Source: Halorientalis sp. LT38
GTDB taxonomy: Archaea > Halobacteriota > Halobacteria > Halobacteriales > Haloarculaceae
Assembly: GCF_037031225.1 (NCBI RefSeq)
Contig: NZ_JAYEZN010000001.1
Span: 434,001-498,000, forward strand
Direction of reading: 5' to 3'
DNA: 64,000 nucleotides
Shown: positions 15,575 through 23,347 of the stretch, piece after piece
Numbering within the stretch: the stretch's first letter is position 1
How the letters are laid out: each line of letters begins with the position of its first letter
Program-made: the position numbers and the translations under genes
The notes under the pieces: model-generated
Databases searched by the model: none
Seen by the model: only the letters and a program-made list of their open reading frames with translations
What the model was told of the DNA's origin: nothing

Positions 15575-16318
15575 TTACCCGCCCAGGTACGACTCGCGGA
15601 TGTAGTCGTCGTCCCGGAGTTCGTCGGGCGAGCCCTCGCGGACGATCTCGCCGTTTTCCAGCAGGTGAATGCGGTCGGCGTGGTTCATCGCGAAGGTGAC
15701 GTTCTGCTCACAGAGCAGGATCGTCACGCCCTCCTCCTGGATGCGGTCGATGCCCTCGCTGATGTCTTCGAGGATCACCGGTGCGAGTCCCAGCGTCGGT
15801 TCGTCCAGCACGAGCACGTCCGGGTCGCTCATCAGCGCCCGCCCGATCGCGAGCATCTGCTGCTCCCCGCCGCTCATCGTCTGGGCGTGCTGGTCTTTGC
15901 GTTCCTCGAGGGTCGGGAACAGATCGTAGACGAACGCCAGTCGCTCGTCGTAGTCGCCCCGGACGTACGTGCCCAGGTCGAGATTGTCCTCGACGGACAT
16001 GAACCCGAAGAGGTCGCGCGACTCGGTGCAGTGGATCAGGCCGTCTTCGACCAGCGACTCGGGGGTCCGGTTCGCGACGGACTGGCCGCGGTACTCGACG
16101 GTCCCGTCGTAGTCGATGAACCCGGTGACCGTGTTCGCGAGCGTCGACTTCCCGGCACCGTTCGGGCCGATGACGGAGACGATCTCGCCCTCGCCGACCG
16201 TCAGATCGACGCTCCGGAGGGCCTGGACCTTGCCGTAGGAGACGTTCAGTCCGGAGATCGAGAGGACGTCCTCGCCCGAGGTCTCGGTCGTGTCAGACAC
16301 GGTAGCTTCGGAACTCAC
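15575..16318 (-). CDS. livF: LivF-type ABC transporter ATP-binding protein
   Basis: The 247-residue protein has Walker A GPNGAGKST (about residues 52-60), the LivF-typical signature MSGGEQQMLAIGRAL, Walker B VLVLDEPTLGLAPV and the switch His replaced as usual in the region CEQNVTFAM. It powers import with LivG and the LivHM permeases. The start overlaps the livG stop by 4 bases. The N-terminal 20 residues (MSSEATVSDTTETSGEDV) form an acidic extension common in haloarchaeal proteins. Confidence 0.9.
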   Translation of the reverse strand: MSSEATVSDTTETSGEDVLSISGLNVSYGKVQALRSVDLTVGEGEIVSVIGPNGAGKSTLANTVTGFIDYDGTVEYRGQSVANRTPESLVEDGLIHCTESRDLFGFMSVEDNLDLGTYVRGDYDERLAFVYDLFPTLEERKDQHAQTMSGGEQQMLAIGRALMSDPDVLVLDEPTLGLAPVILEDISEGIDRIQEEGVTILLCEQNVTFAMNHADRIHLLENGEIVREGSPDELRDDDYIRESYLGG

Positions 16319-17130
16319 AGGTCACCACCTCCGAGATACGCCTCCTGGACTTTCGGATTCTCCTTGATGGCCTCGGGTTCGCCCGCGGCGATCATCGATC
16401 CGAACTGGATGACGATGGCGCGGTCGATCAGCGAGAGGAGCCCCCGCATGTTGTGGTCGACCACGACGAGCGTCAGCCCCTCGTCGCGGAGTTCGAGCAG
16501 GAGGTCCGAGACGCTCTCGACTTCGGGGCCGGAGAGGCCCGCGAACGGTTCGTCGACCAGCAGGAGCTCGGGATCGGTCGCCAGCGCGCGCCCGAGTTCC
16601 AGCCGGAGCAACCCCGCGTGGGGCAACTCGTCCGGGAGCATGTCCTTCCGGTCGCCGAGGCCGACGCGCTCGCAGATCCGGGCCGCCTTTCGCTTGGTCT
16701 CGCCACTCAGTCCCTGCATGGAGAACATCTTGTTCGGCGTCAGCGCCAGCGAGACGTTCTGGAGAACCGTCCGATCCTCCAGGGGTCGGAACTCCTGGAA
16801 GGTGCGAGCCAGCCCCTTCTCGACCATGACGTGCGAGGCGCTGCCGGTGACGTCCTCTCCCTTGTAGTAGACCGTGCCCGAGGTCGGCGGGAAGCGGCCG
16901 GTGACGCAGTTGAACGTCGTGGACTTCCCGGCGCCGTTCGGGCCGATGAACCCGAGGATCTCCTGCTCCTCCACGGCGAAGGAGAGGTCGTCGACGGCGG
17001 TGAGGCCGCCGAACTTCTTCACGATGTGGTCGAGCACGAGGATCCCGTCGTCGGGACCCAGGTCCGTTCGATCGTCCGGTACCGCGCCGTCGTCCGCGTG
17101 TTGGCCTGTCTCAGCGCTCATCGTCGTCAC
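16315..17130 (-). CDS. livG: LivG-type ABC transporter ATP-binding protein
   Basis: The 271-residue ATPase has Walker A GPNGAGKST, a LivG-type signature region (LPHAGLLRLELGRALATDPELLLVDEPFAGLS, with an altered LSGGQ) and the switch His in VVVDHNMRGLLSL. It has an acidic N-terminal extension of about 30 residues. The ATG at 17130 overlaps the end of livM by 20 bases; a second ATG at 17121 would reduce the overlap. The LSGGQ-like loop reads LPHAG, which is unusual and may mean that LivF carries the main signature motif. Confidence 0.88.
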   Translation of the reverse strand: MTTMSAETGQHADDGAVPDDRTDLGPDDGILVLDHIVKKFGGLTAVDDLSFAVEEQEILGFIGPNGAGKSTTFNCVTGRFPPTSGTVYYKGEDVTGSASHVMVEKGLARTFQEFRPLEDRTVLQNVSLALTPNKMFSMQGLSGETKRKAARICERVGLGDRKDMLPDELPHAGLLRLELGRALATDPELLLVDEPFAGLSGPEVESVSDLLLELRDEGLTLVVVDHNMRGLLSLIDRAIVIQFGSMIAAGEPEAIKENPKVQEAYLGGGDL

Positions 17131-18289
17131 CTCCGAACATGGCCCGGAGATCGTCCGTGTAGTTCTCGTAGACCTGCTCGAGCGGCGTGTTCGCCTCGCT
17201 CTCCGCCCCGCCGTCGGTGGCGACCTCCGGACCGCCGCCCTCGCCGCCGAAGACGCGTTCCTTGAACATCCCCGTGAGCCCGAAGGCCCAGCGGATGAGA
17301 CCGCCCGGGAACGCGAACAGCAGGATCAGCGTGATGATCGCGAAGACGAGGAAGTCCATCTCGGAGATTGGCGTGTCGAGCAGCGGCACGACCAGGTCGA
17401 CGTTGAGCAACTGGTTCTGCAGCAGGATCAACAGGACGCCGCCGATGGCCGCGCCCACGATGGTCCCCATGCCGCCGAGGATGGCGGCGATGATGACTTC
17501 GACGTTGACGGTGATCGCGAGCAGCGTCGACGGACTGGCGTTCCCGCTCGGCGTGTGGACGATCATCGCGCCGGCGAGGCCACCGACGGCCGCGCTCAGC
17601 ACGAACGCCATGATCTTGAACTTCGCCGGGTTGAGGCCCGACGCCGAGACGGTGTCCTCGTCCTCGCGGATCGCCGTGAACACCGCGCCCGCGTCCGAGC
17701 GCGTGATCGTCCACAGCAGCGCGAGGACGAACACGAACAGCGCGAGGGCGATGTAGTAGAACATGTACTCGTCGCCGAACGTGGACAGACCGAGCAACGC
17801 GTCCACTTTCGCCGGCGAGATGCCCTGTTCCCCGTTGAAGATGTCGCTCCTGTAGATGAACAGCTGGACGAGGATCAGGGGCGCCACGAGGGTCACGAGC
17901 GAGAGGTACGGCCCCCGGAGCCGCAGCGCCGGGACGCCGATGATGATTCCGGCCACGGCGGCCAGCAGGACGCCGACCGGGATCGACAGCACGGGATCGA
18001 GCCCGTACCCGGCGTTCAACAGCGCCGACGTGTAGCCGCCGACGCCGAAGAAGAGGCCGTGACCGAAGCTGATCTGCCCGGTGTACCCGGAGACGACGTC
18101 CCAGCTCATCGCGTAGACGCCGAAGAAGTACGCGCCCGCGAAGGTCAGCGCCATCGTCGGTTCGAGCACCGCCGGGAGCCCGGCGAGCAGGACGAGTCCG
18201 ACCAGTCCGGCCCGGTGCCGGTTGGACATCGTACGCGGGTCGAGTCGCCCGAGAATCTGCCGTCGTCGACTGGTGTTTTTGTCACTCAT
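17111..18289 (-). CDS. livM: LivM-type branched-chain amino acid/organic acid ABC permease
   Basis: The 392-residue membrane protein has about nine hydrophobic helices, the LivM hallmark YAMSWDVVSGYTGQISFGHGLFFGVGGYTSALL (about residues 58-92) and a second conserved region around GGMGTIVGAAIGGVLLILLQNQLL. The C-terminal 60 residues are polar. It pairs with LivH to form the channel. It follows livH by only 4 bases. Confidence 0.9.
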   Translation of the reverse strand: MSDKNTSRRRQILGRLDPRTMSNRHRAGLVGLVLLAGLPAVLEPTMALTFAGAYFFGVYAMSWDVVSGYTGQISFGHGLFFGVGGYTSALLNAGYGLDPVLSIPVGVLLAAVAGIIIGVPALRLRGPYLSLVTLVAPLILVQLFIYRSDIFNGEQGISPAKVDALLGLSTFGDEYMFYYIALALFVFVLALLWTITRSDAGAVFTAIREDEDTVSASGLNPAKFKIMAFVLSAAVGGLAGAMIVHTPSGNASPSTLLAITVNVEVIIAAILGGMGTIVGAAIGGVLLILLQNQLLNVDLVVPLLDTPISEMDFLVFAIITLILLFAFPGGLIRWAFGLTGMFKERVFGGEGGGPEVATDGGAESEANTPLEQVYENYTDDLRAMFGGDDDER

Positions 18290-18293
18290 GATA

Positions 18294-19157
18294 TCACTCC
18301 GCGAGCTCCCGGCCGTAGAGGCCTTCGGGCTTCACGAGCAGGACGAGCACGAGCACGACCAGCGGGGCGATCCCGGTCAGGTCGGAGCTGACGAACTCGA
18401 CCACACCGACCTCGAGGAAGCCGATCAGGTAGGCCCCGAGGACGCTGCCCCGGATGGACCCGATCCCGCCGAGGACGACGATCGAGAACGATAGCACCAG
18501 CGGGTTCCGCCCGAGGTGGTAGTTCGCCGTCAGCTGTGACCCGAGCGCCATCCCCGCGACGCCCGCGAGCGCCCCGGCGATGATCCAGGTCGTGAGGTTG
18601 ATCCGGCTGCTCTTGATGCCCATCAGCGACGCCCCCTTGGCGGACATGCTCGTCGCCAGGATGGCCTTGCCCTGCTTCGTGTAATTGATGAACAGGAACA
18701 GGGTGATGATGAGCGCCCACGAGAGGACGAAAATCGCCGCTTGGTTCGCCTGGACGTTGGTCGCGCCCAGCGAGAAGTTCCCGGAGAAGAACTGCGGGAC
18801 TGCGACGGGTTGTGCGCCGAAGGTCTTGAGCACCACTTGCTCGATGGCCACCGACACAACCAGCGTCAGAATCATCACCATGATCGGTTCGTGCTCGAAC
18901 CGCCTGATGATGGTCAGGTACATCACCGCGCCGAACACTGCGGGGATTACGACCGCCGCGGCGACGGCACCGGGAATGCCCAGGCCCTGCGTCGCGGCGA
19001 AGTAGGCCCCGTAAGCACCGAGGACGATGCTGGCTCCGTGTGCGAGGTTCAGTACGCCACCGACTCCGAAGATGAGGGTGAAGCCGATGGCGACCAGTGC
19101 GTACAGTCCACTCCGTATCGTCGACTGAATGACGTACTGTAGGATCGTCTCTATCAT
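18294..19157 (-). CDS. livH: LivH-type ABC permease
   Basis: The 287-residue protein has about eight membrane helices and the LivH pattern: SGLYALVAIGFTLIFGVGGVLNLAHGASIVLGAYGAYF near the N-terminus and LVLSFSIVVLGGIGSIRGSVLGAYLIGFLEV near residue 220-250. With LivM it forms the transmembrane path of the importer. It lies 23 bases after the substrate-binding protein gene, in the same operon. Confidence 0.9.
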   Translation of the reverse strand: MIETILQYVIQSTIRSGLYALVAIGFTLIFGVGGVLNLAHGASIVLGAYGAYFAATQGLGIPGAVAAAVVIPAVFGAVMYLTIIRRFEHEPIMVMILTLVVSVAIEQVVLKTFGAQPVAVPQFFSGNFSLGATNVQANQAAIFVLSWALIITLFLFINYTKQGKAILATSMSAKGASLMGIKSSRINLTTWIIAGALAGVAGMALGSQLTANYHLGRNPLVLSFSIVVLGGIGSIRGSVLGAYLIGFLEVGVVEFVSSDLTGIAPLVVLVLVLLVKPEGLYGRELAE

Positions 19158-19180
19158 AGTTTGAAAGAAAGTCTCCGCGC

Positions 19181-20590
19181 TCAGATCCAGGGCGGCGTCT
19201 GGTAGTCGGCGGTCGCCAGATTATCGGGGAAGATGACCTCCTGCGTCCCGCCTGCCTGCGGGTTCTGCGGGTCCTCGGGCTGCCACTGCATGAAGACCGG
19301 CCAGACCTTGTCCTCGGCGTAGACGACGTCGTGCGTGTAGTCGCTGTCCTGTCCGTAGTACTCGATCGTTCCGGCGGTGCCGGTGTAGGAACTCTCTTCG
19401 AGGCCGGTGACGACCGGGTCCGCGCCGAGGTCGCCCTGCTCCTCGACGACGGTCGCGAACTGGTTCACCGCGTCGTAGGCGATGTAACCGGTGTAGACCG
19501 GATAGCTGTCGTACTCAGCCATGAAGTTCTCCGCGAACGGGACGGTCGCGTCGCCCCGGTCGACCTCGTCGGGCGTCGTCACCTCGGACTGGGGCGTCGC
19601 GGAGTTCTGGGTCACGCCGTACGCGCTGGCCCCCTTGACCAGGTCGTAGTAGGCGGGGAGCTGCATCGGGACGTGGATTCCGCCGAACTCGAAGGGCCGC
19701 TGCTGCTGGGCCCACTGGGTGATCGCAGCCGACCCGGTGTGGGCCATCGCGACGAACGCGGCGTCCGCGCCGGAGTCCTCCACGTCGTTGTAGACCGGGT
19801 TGAAGTCGCTCGTCCCGGAGGAGTACCGCCGGTTCATGACGACGTCTACGCCGGTGTCTTCGAGCCGCTCGTTCAGGACCGCCGAGACCGGCTCGGTCCA
19901 GGTGAAGTCCTCGACCAGCACGGCGACCGTTTCCCAGCCCAGGTCGCTGGCCTTCGCGTCCATGAAGTCGACCAGGTTCACGCCCAGGTGGTGGGCGTTG
20001 ATCGGGCCGGTCCGGAAGTGGTACTTGTACTGCTCGTAGTTCTCGTTGACCTGCGCACTGGCGTCGGGGGTCGCCGCCCCGGCGGTCATGTGCGGCGTCT
20101 GTGCCTCCGCGATGTCCTCGAGGATGGCTAGCAGGACCTCGCTCGTGAACACGCCCGTGGTCAGGTCGACGTCTTCCTCCCTGATGAACTCCCCGTAGCG
20201 TTCGCGGCCGGTCTGGGGGTCCTCGGCCGTGTCTTTGACCATGACGTTGAGTTCGGTCCCGTCGAGACCGCCGTCGTCGTTGATCTGCTTGGCCGCCAGT
20301 TTCGCTCCGTTCGCGATCGAGCCGCCGATCGGGTCCTCCGAGGGGTGCGGTGCGAGGACGCCGATCCTGATCTCGTCGCGGTCCGCGAGCGGAACCGCCG
20401 CCTCCTCACCGCCACCGCCGAGACAGCCGGCCAGGCCCGTCGCGGCCGCACCGATCCCCGCTGCCTTGATAAATGGACGACGGCCGAACCGCCGTTTATT
20501 TCCAACGTTTTCCGACTTCCCGTTCTTATTTCCGTTGCTACTAGACGACCAGTCCCTGTTACCATCGTTAACCATGGTGTCTGTCTGCAC
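19181..20590 (-). CDS. Substrate-binding lipoprotein of the Liv-type importer
   Basis: The 469-residue protein has a long polar N-terminus, a twin-arginine-like segment (KRRFGRRPFIKAAG, residues 32-45), a hydrophobic stretch and a lipobox LAGC with Cys at 56, so it is probably a Tat-exported lipoprotein. The mature part is a periplasmic-binding type I fold: EIRIGVLAPHPSEDPIGGSIANGAKLAAKQIN, DTAEDPQTGRERYGEFIREEDVDLTTGVFTSEV and a C-terminal lobe with VYTGYIAYDAVNQF. Such proteins bind branched-chain amino acids, amides, urea or aromatic acids; the nearby CoA ligase and PaaG-like enzyme favour an organic acid here. The ATG at 20575 is an alternative start. A TATA-like tttaaaaa at 20656-20663 lies about 65 bases upstream. 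Confidence 0.87.
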   Translation of the reverse strand: MQTDTMVNDGNRDWSSSSNGNKNGKSENVGNKRRFGRRPFIKAAGIGAAATGLAGCLGGGGEEAAVPLADRDEIRIGVLAPHPSEDPIGGSIANGAKLAAKQINDDGGLDGTELNVMVKDTAEDPQTGRERYGEFIREEDVDLTTGVFTSEVLLAILEDIAEAQTPHMTAGAATPDASAQVNENYEQYKYHFRTGPINAHHLGVNLVDFMDAKASDLGWETVAVLVEDFTWTEPVSAVLNERLEDTGVDVVMNRRYSSGTSDFNPVYNDVEDSGADAAFVAMAHTGSAAITQWAQQQRPFEFGGIHVPMQLPAYYDLVKGASAYGVTQNSATPQSEVTTPDEVDRGDATVPFAENFMAEYDSYPVYTGYIAYDAVNQFATVVEEQGDLGADPVVTGLEESSYTGTAGTIEYYGQDSDYTHDVVYAEDKVWPVFMQWQPEDPQNPQAGGTQEVIFPDNLATADYQTPPWI

Positions 20591-20655
20591 GTTGTAACCG
20601 AGGTTAATAAATGTTCATGGCGTTCTATCGAAATCGATTATCGGGCGGGATAGGG

Positions 20656-20663
20656 TTTAAAAA
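20656..20663 (-). promoter_or_regulatory. TATA-like element of the liv operon
   Basis: An AT octamer (ttttttaa-like on the minus strand) about 65 bases before the ATG at 20590. It implies a leader of about 40 bases for the transporter message. Inferred from composition and position. Confidence 0.45.
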
Positions 20664-20690
20664 GCGACGTATCAACGGCACTTGAAGTAC

Positions 20691-20728
20691 CCCCAAAATT
20701 GGGGGGGTCGGCCCGAAACTATCGGGCC
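20691..20728. repeat. Two adjacent stem-loops between the PaaG-like gene and the liv operon
   Basis: ccccaaaattgggg (20691-20704) is self-complementary, followed directly by a perfect stem ggcccga/tcgggcc with a 5-base loop (20710-20728). They lie downstream of the PaaG-like gene and upstream of the liv promoter, so they may end the former transcript or serve as an operator for the latter. Confidence 0.45.
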
Positions 20729-20801
20729 AGCGCGCGTCGCGCGACAGACCACCCTCGACCCGAACCGGCCACCACTACCGCCGGCTGGATTGTGGTAGGT
20801 G

Positions 20802-21596
20802 TTACCGTCCCTCGAACTCCGGTTCGCGGCTCTCCATGAACGCCGTCGCGCCCTCCTCGTGGTCGTGGGTCTCGAACACCTGCGCCTGCCCGGCGGCCTC
20901 GTTGGCCATCGCCTGGTCGAGGTCGCTGTTGAGCCCCTGGCGGATGAGCCGTTTCGAGGTCTTCAGCGCGACGGTCGGGCCGGTGGCGATCCGGTCGACG
21001 TACTCGGTGGCCCGCTCCTCGAACTCGTCGTCGGGGTAGACCTGCGTGAACAGGCCCTCGTCGTGGGCGTCCTCGGCGTCGAGCATCTCACCGGTCAGGA
21101 CGAGTTCCTGGGCCTTGTTCTGGCCGACGATCCGGGGGAGGAAGTAGGAGGTCCCGGTGTCGACCGCGAGACCGACCTGGCGGAACCCGAAGCTGATCCG
21201 ACTCCGCTCGCTCGCGATCTGGACGTCGCAGGCGATCGCCAGGTTCGCGCCGGCGCCGAAGGCGGCGCCGTCGATCTTCGCGATCACCGGCAGTTCGAAC
21301 TCGTGGACGCGTTGCAGCGCCGTCGAGGTCCGGTTGATACTCTGCACTTTCTCGTGGGGCGCGACCTCGCCCTGGAGCCCCTCGAGCATCGAGTTGATGT
21401 CACCGCCGGCGCAGAACGCACCGCCCGCCCCCTCGAGGACGACGCAGCGGACCGACTCGTCGCCCTCGATCTCGTCGAGCGCGTCGACGATCCCGTCCTT
21501 GATGGGACTCGTCAGCGCGTTCCGGGAGTCCGGTTCGTTGAGGGTTATCGTGGCGATGCCGTCGTCGACCGATAGAAGGACTGATTCGTCCGCCAT
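20802..21596 (-). CDS. Enoyl-CoA hydratase/isomerase family protein, PaaG-like
   Basis: From the ATG at 21596 the crotonase-fold protein has 264 residues. The oxyanion-hole segments are AGGAFCAGGDINSM and IDGAAFGAGANLAIACD. Where classical hydratases have two catalytic Glu, this protein has Asn (GAGANL) and no Glu in FRQVGLAVDTG; instead it has an Asp at the position used by the phenylacetate-pathway isomerase PaaG (its segment LIPDCGG aligns with LAVDTGT). The ending EEGATAFMESREPEFEGR also resembles PaaG. An isomerase or ring-opening role is therefore more likely than plain hydration. It is on the same strand as the liv operon downstream. The frame extends to 21626 but 21596 fits the family length. 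Confidence 0.82.
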   Translation of the reverse strand: MADESVLLSVDDGIATITLNEPDSRNALTSPIKDGIVDALDEIEGDESVRCVVLEGAGGAFCAGGDINSMLEGLQGEVAPHEKVQSINRTSTALQRVHEFELPVIAKIDGAAFGAGANLAIACDVQIASERSRISFGFRQVGLAVDTGTSYFLPRIVGQNKAQELVLTGEMLDAEDAHDEGLFTQVYPDDEFEERATEYVDRIATGPTVALKTSKRLIRQGLNSDLDQAMANEAAGQAQVFETHDHEEGATAFMESREPEFEGR

Positions 21597-21726
21597 GCTA
21601 CGACACACGTCGGGCCACCCGTTCAAAAATATTCCCCATCCGCTACCACTGCTTTTCGAATGGCCGTTGAGATTTACAATGTAATTCGCGAGCGGGGCCG
21701 AACCGGGGCGCAGCGAGCGGTTCTCG

Positions 21727-22491
21727 TCAACGGCTCGTCCAGCCGCCGTCGACGGAGAGCACCGACCCGGTGACGTAGGAGGCGGCGTCGCTGGCGAGGA
21801 ACACGGCCGGGCCGGCGATCTCCTCGGGTTCGGCGAACCGGGAGAGCGGGGTCCGGTCCAGTAGCGACTGGCGGAGTCCCTCGTTCTCCATGGCTTCCTC
21901 GGTGAGGTCGGTCGCGACGTAGCCGGGTGCGATGGCGTTCACCCGGACGTCGGGAGCCCAGTCGATGGCCATGCTCTTGGTCAGCCCGACCAGCCCGTGC
22001 TTCGAGGCGACGTAGGGGTGCTGTCGCGGCAGGCCCACCAGCCCGCCGACGCTGGCGACGTTGATCAGACTCCCGCCATCGGAGAGATGTGGCGCGCTCG
22101 CCTGCGCGCACGCGAAGGCGCCCCGGAGGTTCACGTCCACCGTGAAGTCGAAGCCCTCCTCGACCGCCACGTCCTCGGGCCGTCCAAGCGCGGCCTCGGA
22201 GTTGACGCCCGCGTTGTTGACGACCACGTCGACGCCGCCGAAGGCCTCGACGGCCTCGTCGATCAGCGCCGACACGCTGTCGGTGTCGGTCACGTCGACC
22301 GTCGCCGGATGCGCTTCGCCGCCGGCCTCCCTGATGGTCTCGGCGACGGCTTCGACGTCAGCAGCCGTCCGAGAGGCCGGGACCACCGCCGCACCGGCCC
22401 CGGCCAGGCCCTCGGCGATCGCCCGTCCGATGCCGCGGCTCCCGCCAGTGACGACCGCGACGCGCCCAGAGAGGTCGAATTCGTCCTGCAT
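21727..22491 (-). CDS. Short-chain dehydrogenase/reductase (FabG-like)
   Basis: From the ATG at 22491 the 254-residue protein has the classical SDR layout: TGGSRGIG cofactor loop (residues 15-22), DVTD, NNAG, the catalytic Ser in INVASVGG, the YxxxK pair in PYVASKHGLVGLTKS, and a C-terminal SDGAASYVTGSVLSVDGGW-type segment. The Arg after the glycine-rich strand (PASRTAADV) suggests NADP preference. It probably reduces a 3-oxoacyl compound or oxidises a 3-hydroxyacyl-CoA. It precedes the PaaG-like gene by 130 bases on the same strand. The frame is open to 22614, but the extra residues are Arg-rich and not typical. Confidence 0.87.
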   Translation of the reverse strand: MQDEFDLSGRVAVVTGGSRGIGRAIAEGLAGAGAAVVPASRTAADVEAVAETIREAGGEAHPATVDVTDTDSVSALIDEAVEAFGGVDVVVNNAGVNSEAALGRPEDVAVEEGFDFTVDVNLRGAFACAQASAPHLSDGGSLINVASVGGLVGLPRQHPYVASKHGLVGLTKSMAIDWAPDVRVNAIAPGYVATDLTEEAMENEGLRQSLLDRTPLSRFAEPEEIAGPAVFLASDAASYVTGSVLSVDGGWTSR

Positions 22492-22673
22492 ACCCTGGCG
22501 TTGCCACACCGGCCGAATAAGCGTTTGCGTCACGAATCCCGCGGCGTGGACGGCCCTCGAAGCCCGTCTCGGCAAAGCGCCGCGGCCCAGTCGTCCGAAA
22601 CCGACTCGTATCACGATTCGAGCACATACTCGAAGAACAACGCTTATTCACGTGATAGGGGACGTACGACGCG

Positions 22674-23282
22674 ATGCCCTCGAACACGAACCGCCGACGG
22701 TTCATCCAGCTCGCCGGCGCGGCAGCGGCCCTCTCGGTCGCCGGCTGTAACGCCCTCGAGTCGGACGGGACGCCGACGGACGGCGAGGACACGACGGACG
22801 ACGGCTCGACGTCCGGCAGCAACACCGTGACGCTGCAGGTGCAACTCGGCCAGGAGGCACAACTTCAGCTCCAGCAGCAACAGCGCCAGCTCCAGTCACA
22901 GATCCAGAGCGGGGAACTGAGTCGGGCGGAAGCACAGAGCGAACTCCAGGACCTGGCGGCCGAGCAGTACGGCCAGGTCATCGACTCCTTCGAATCGAAG
23001 ATCGAAGGCGAGGACGTCACCGTCGAGGACTCCCTGCCCGCGTTCGGGGTGCTCCTCGTCTCGGGCGACGCCGACGCCGTGCTCGACACGCTCGAACTCG
23101 AGGAAGTCGGGTCGATCCGAGCCGAAAGCGAGTTCGAGTCCCTGCAGAGCCGGGCCGAGCAGACCGACGGACAGACCCCCGCACCCACGGCGGAGCCCGA
23201 CGGGACCGCGACGACCGAACCCACCGGGACGGCGGATGACGAAGTCCAGACAGAGACGTCCACCGACACGGCCACCGAGTAA
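22674..23282 (+). CDS. Gln-rich Tat lipoprotein of unknown function
   Basis: The 202-residue protein begins with a Tat signal (NRRRFIQLAGAAAALSVAGC) with the lipobox Cys at residue 25. A Thr/Asp/Ser linker leads to a strongly Gln-rich coiled-coil-like segment (about residues 58-80: LGQEAQLQLQ then QQQRQLQSQIQ), a small folded domain with VTVEDSLPAFGVLLVSGDADAVLDTLELEEVGSI, and a Thr/Glu-rich disordered tail. No family is recognised. The linker and tail are typical of haloarchaeal surface lipoproteins. It is divergent from the SDR gene and 65 bases upstream of the photolyase. Confidence 0.75.
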   Translation: MPSNTNRRRFIQLAGAAAALSVAGCNALESDGTPTDGEDTTDDGSTSGSNTVTLQVQLGQEAQLQLQQQQRQLQSQIQSGELSRAEAQSELQDLAAEQYGQVIDSFESKIEGEDVTVEDSLPAFGVLLVSGDADAVLDTLELEEVGSIRAESEFESLQSRAEQTDGQTPAPTAEPDGTATTEPTGTADDEVQTETSTDTATE

Positions 23283-23347
23283 CCACGCACGCCGTTGCCT
23301 CACTGGTTTGGCGGGGCCTTTTCGAGGCCGGCCGTCCTTGCGGACCT

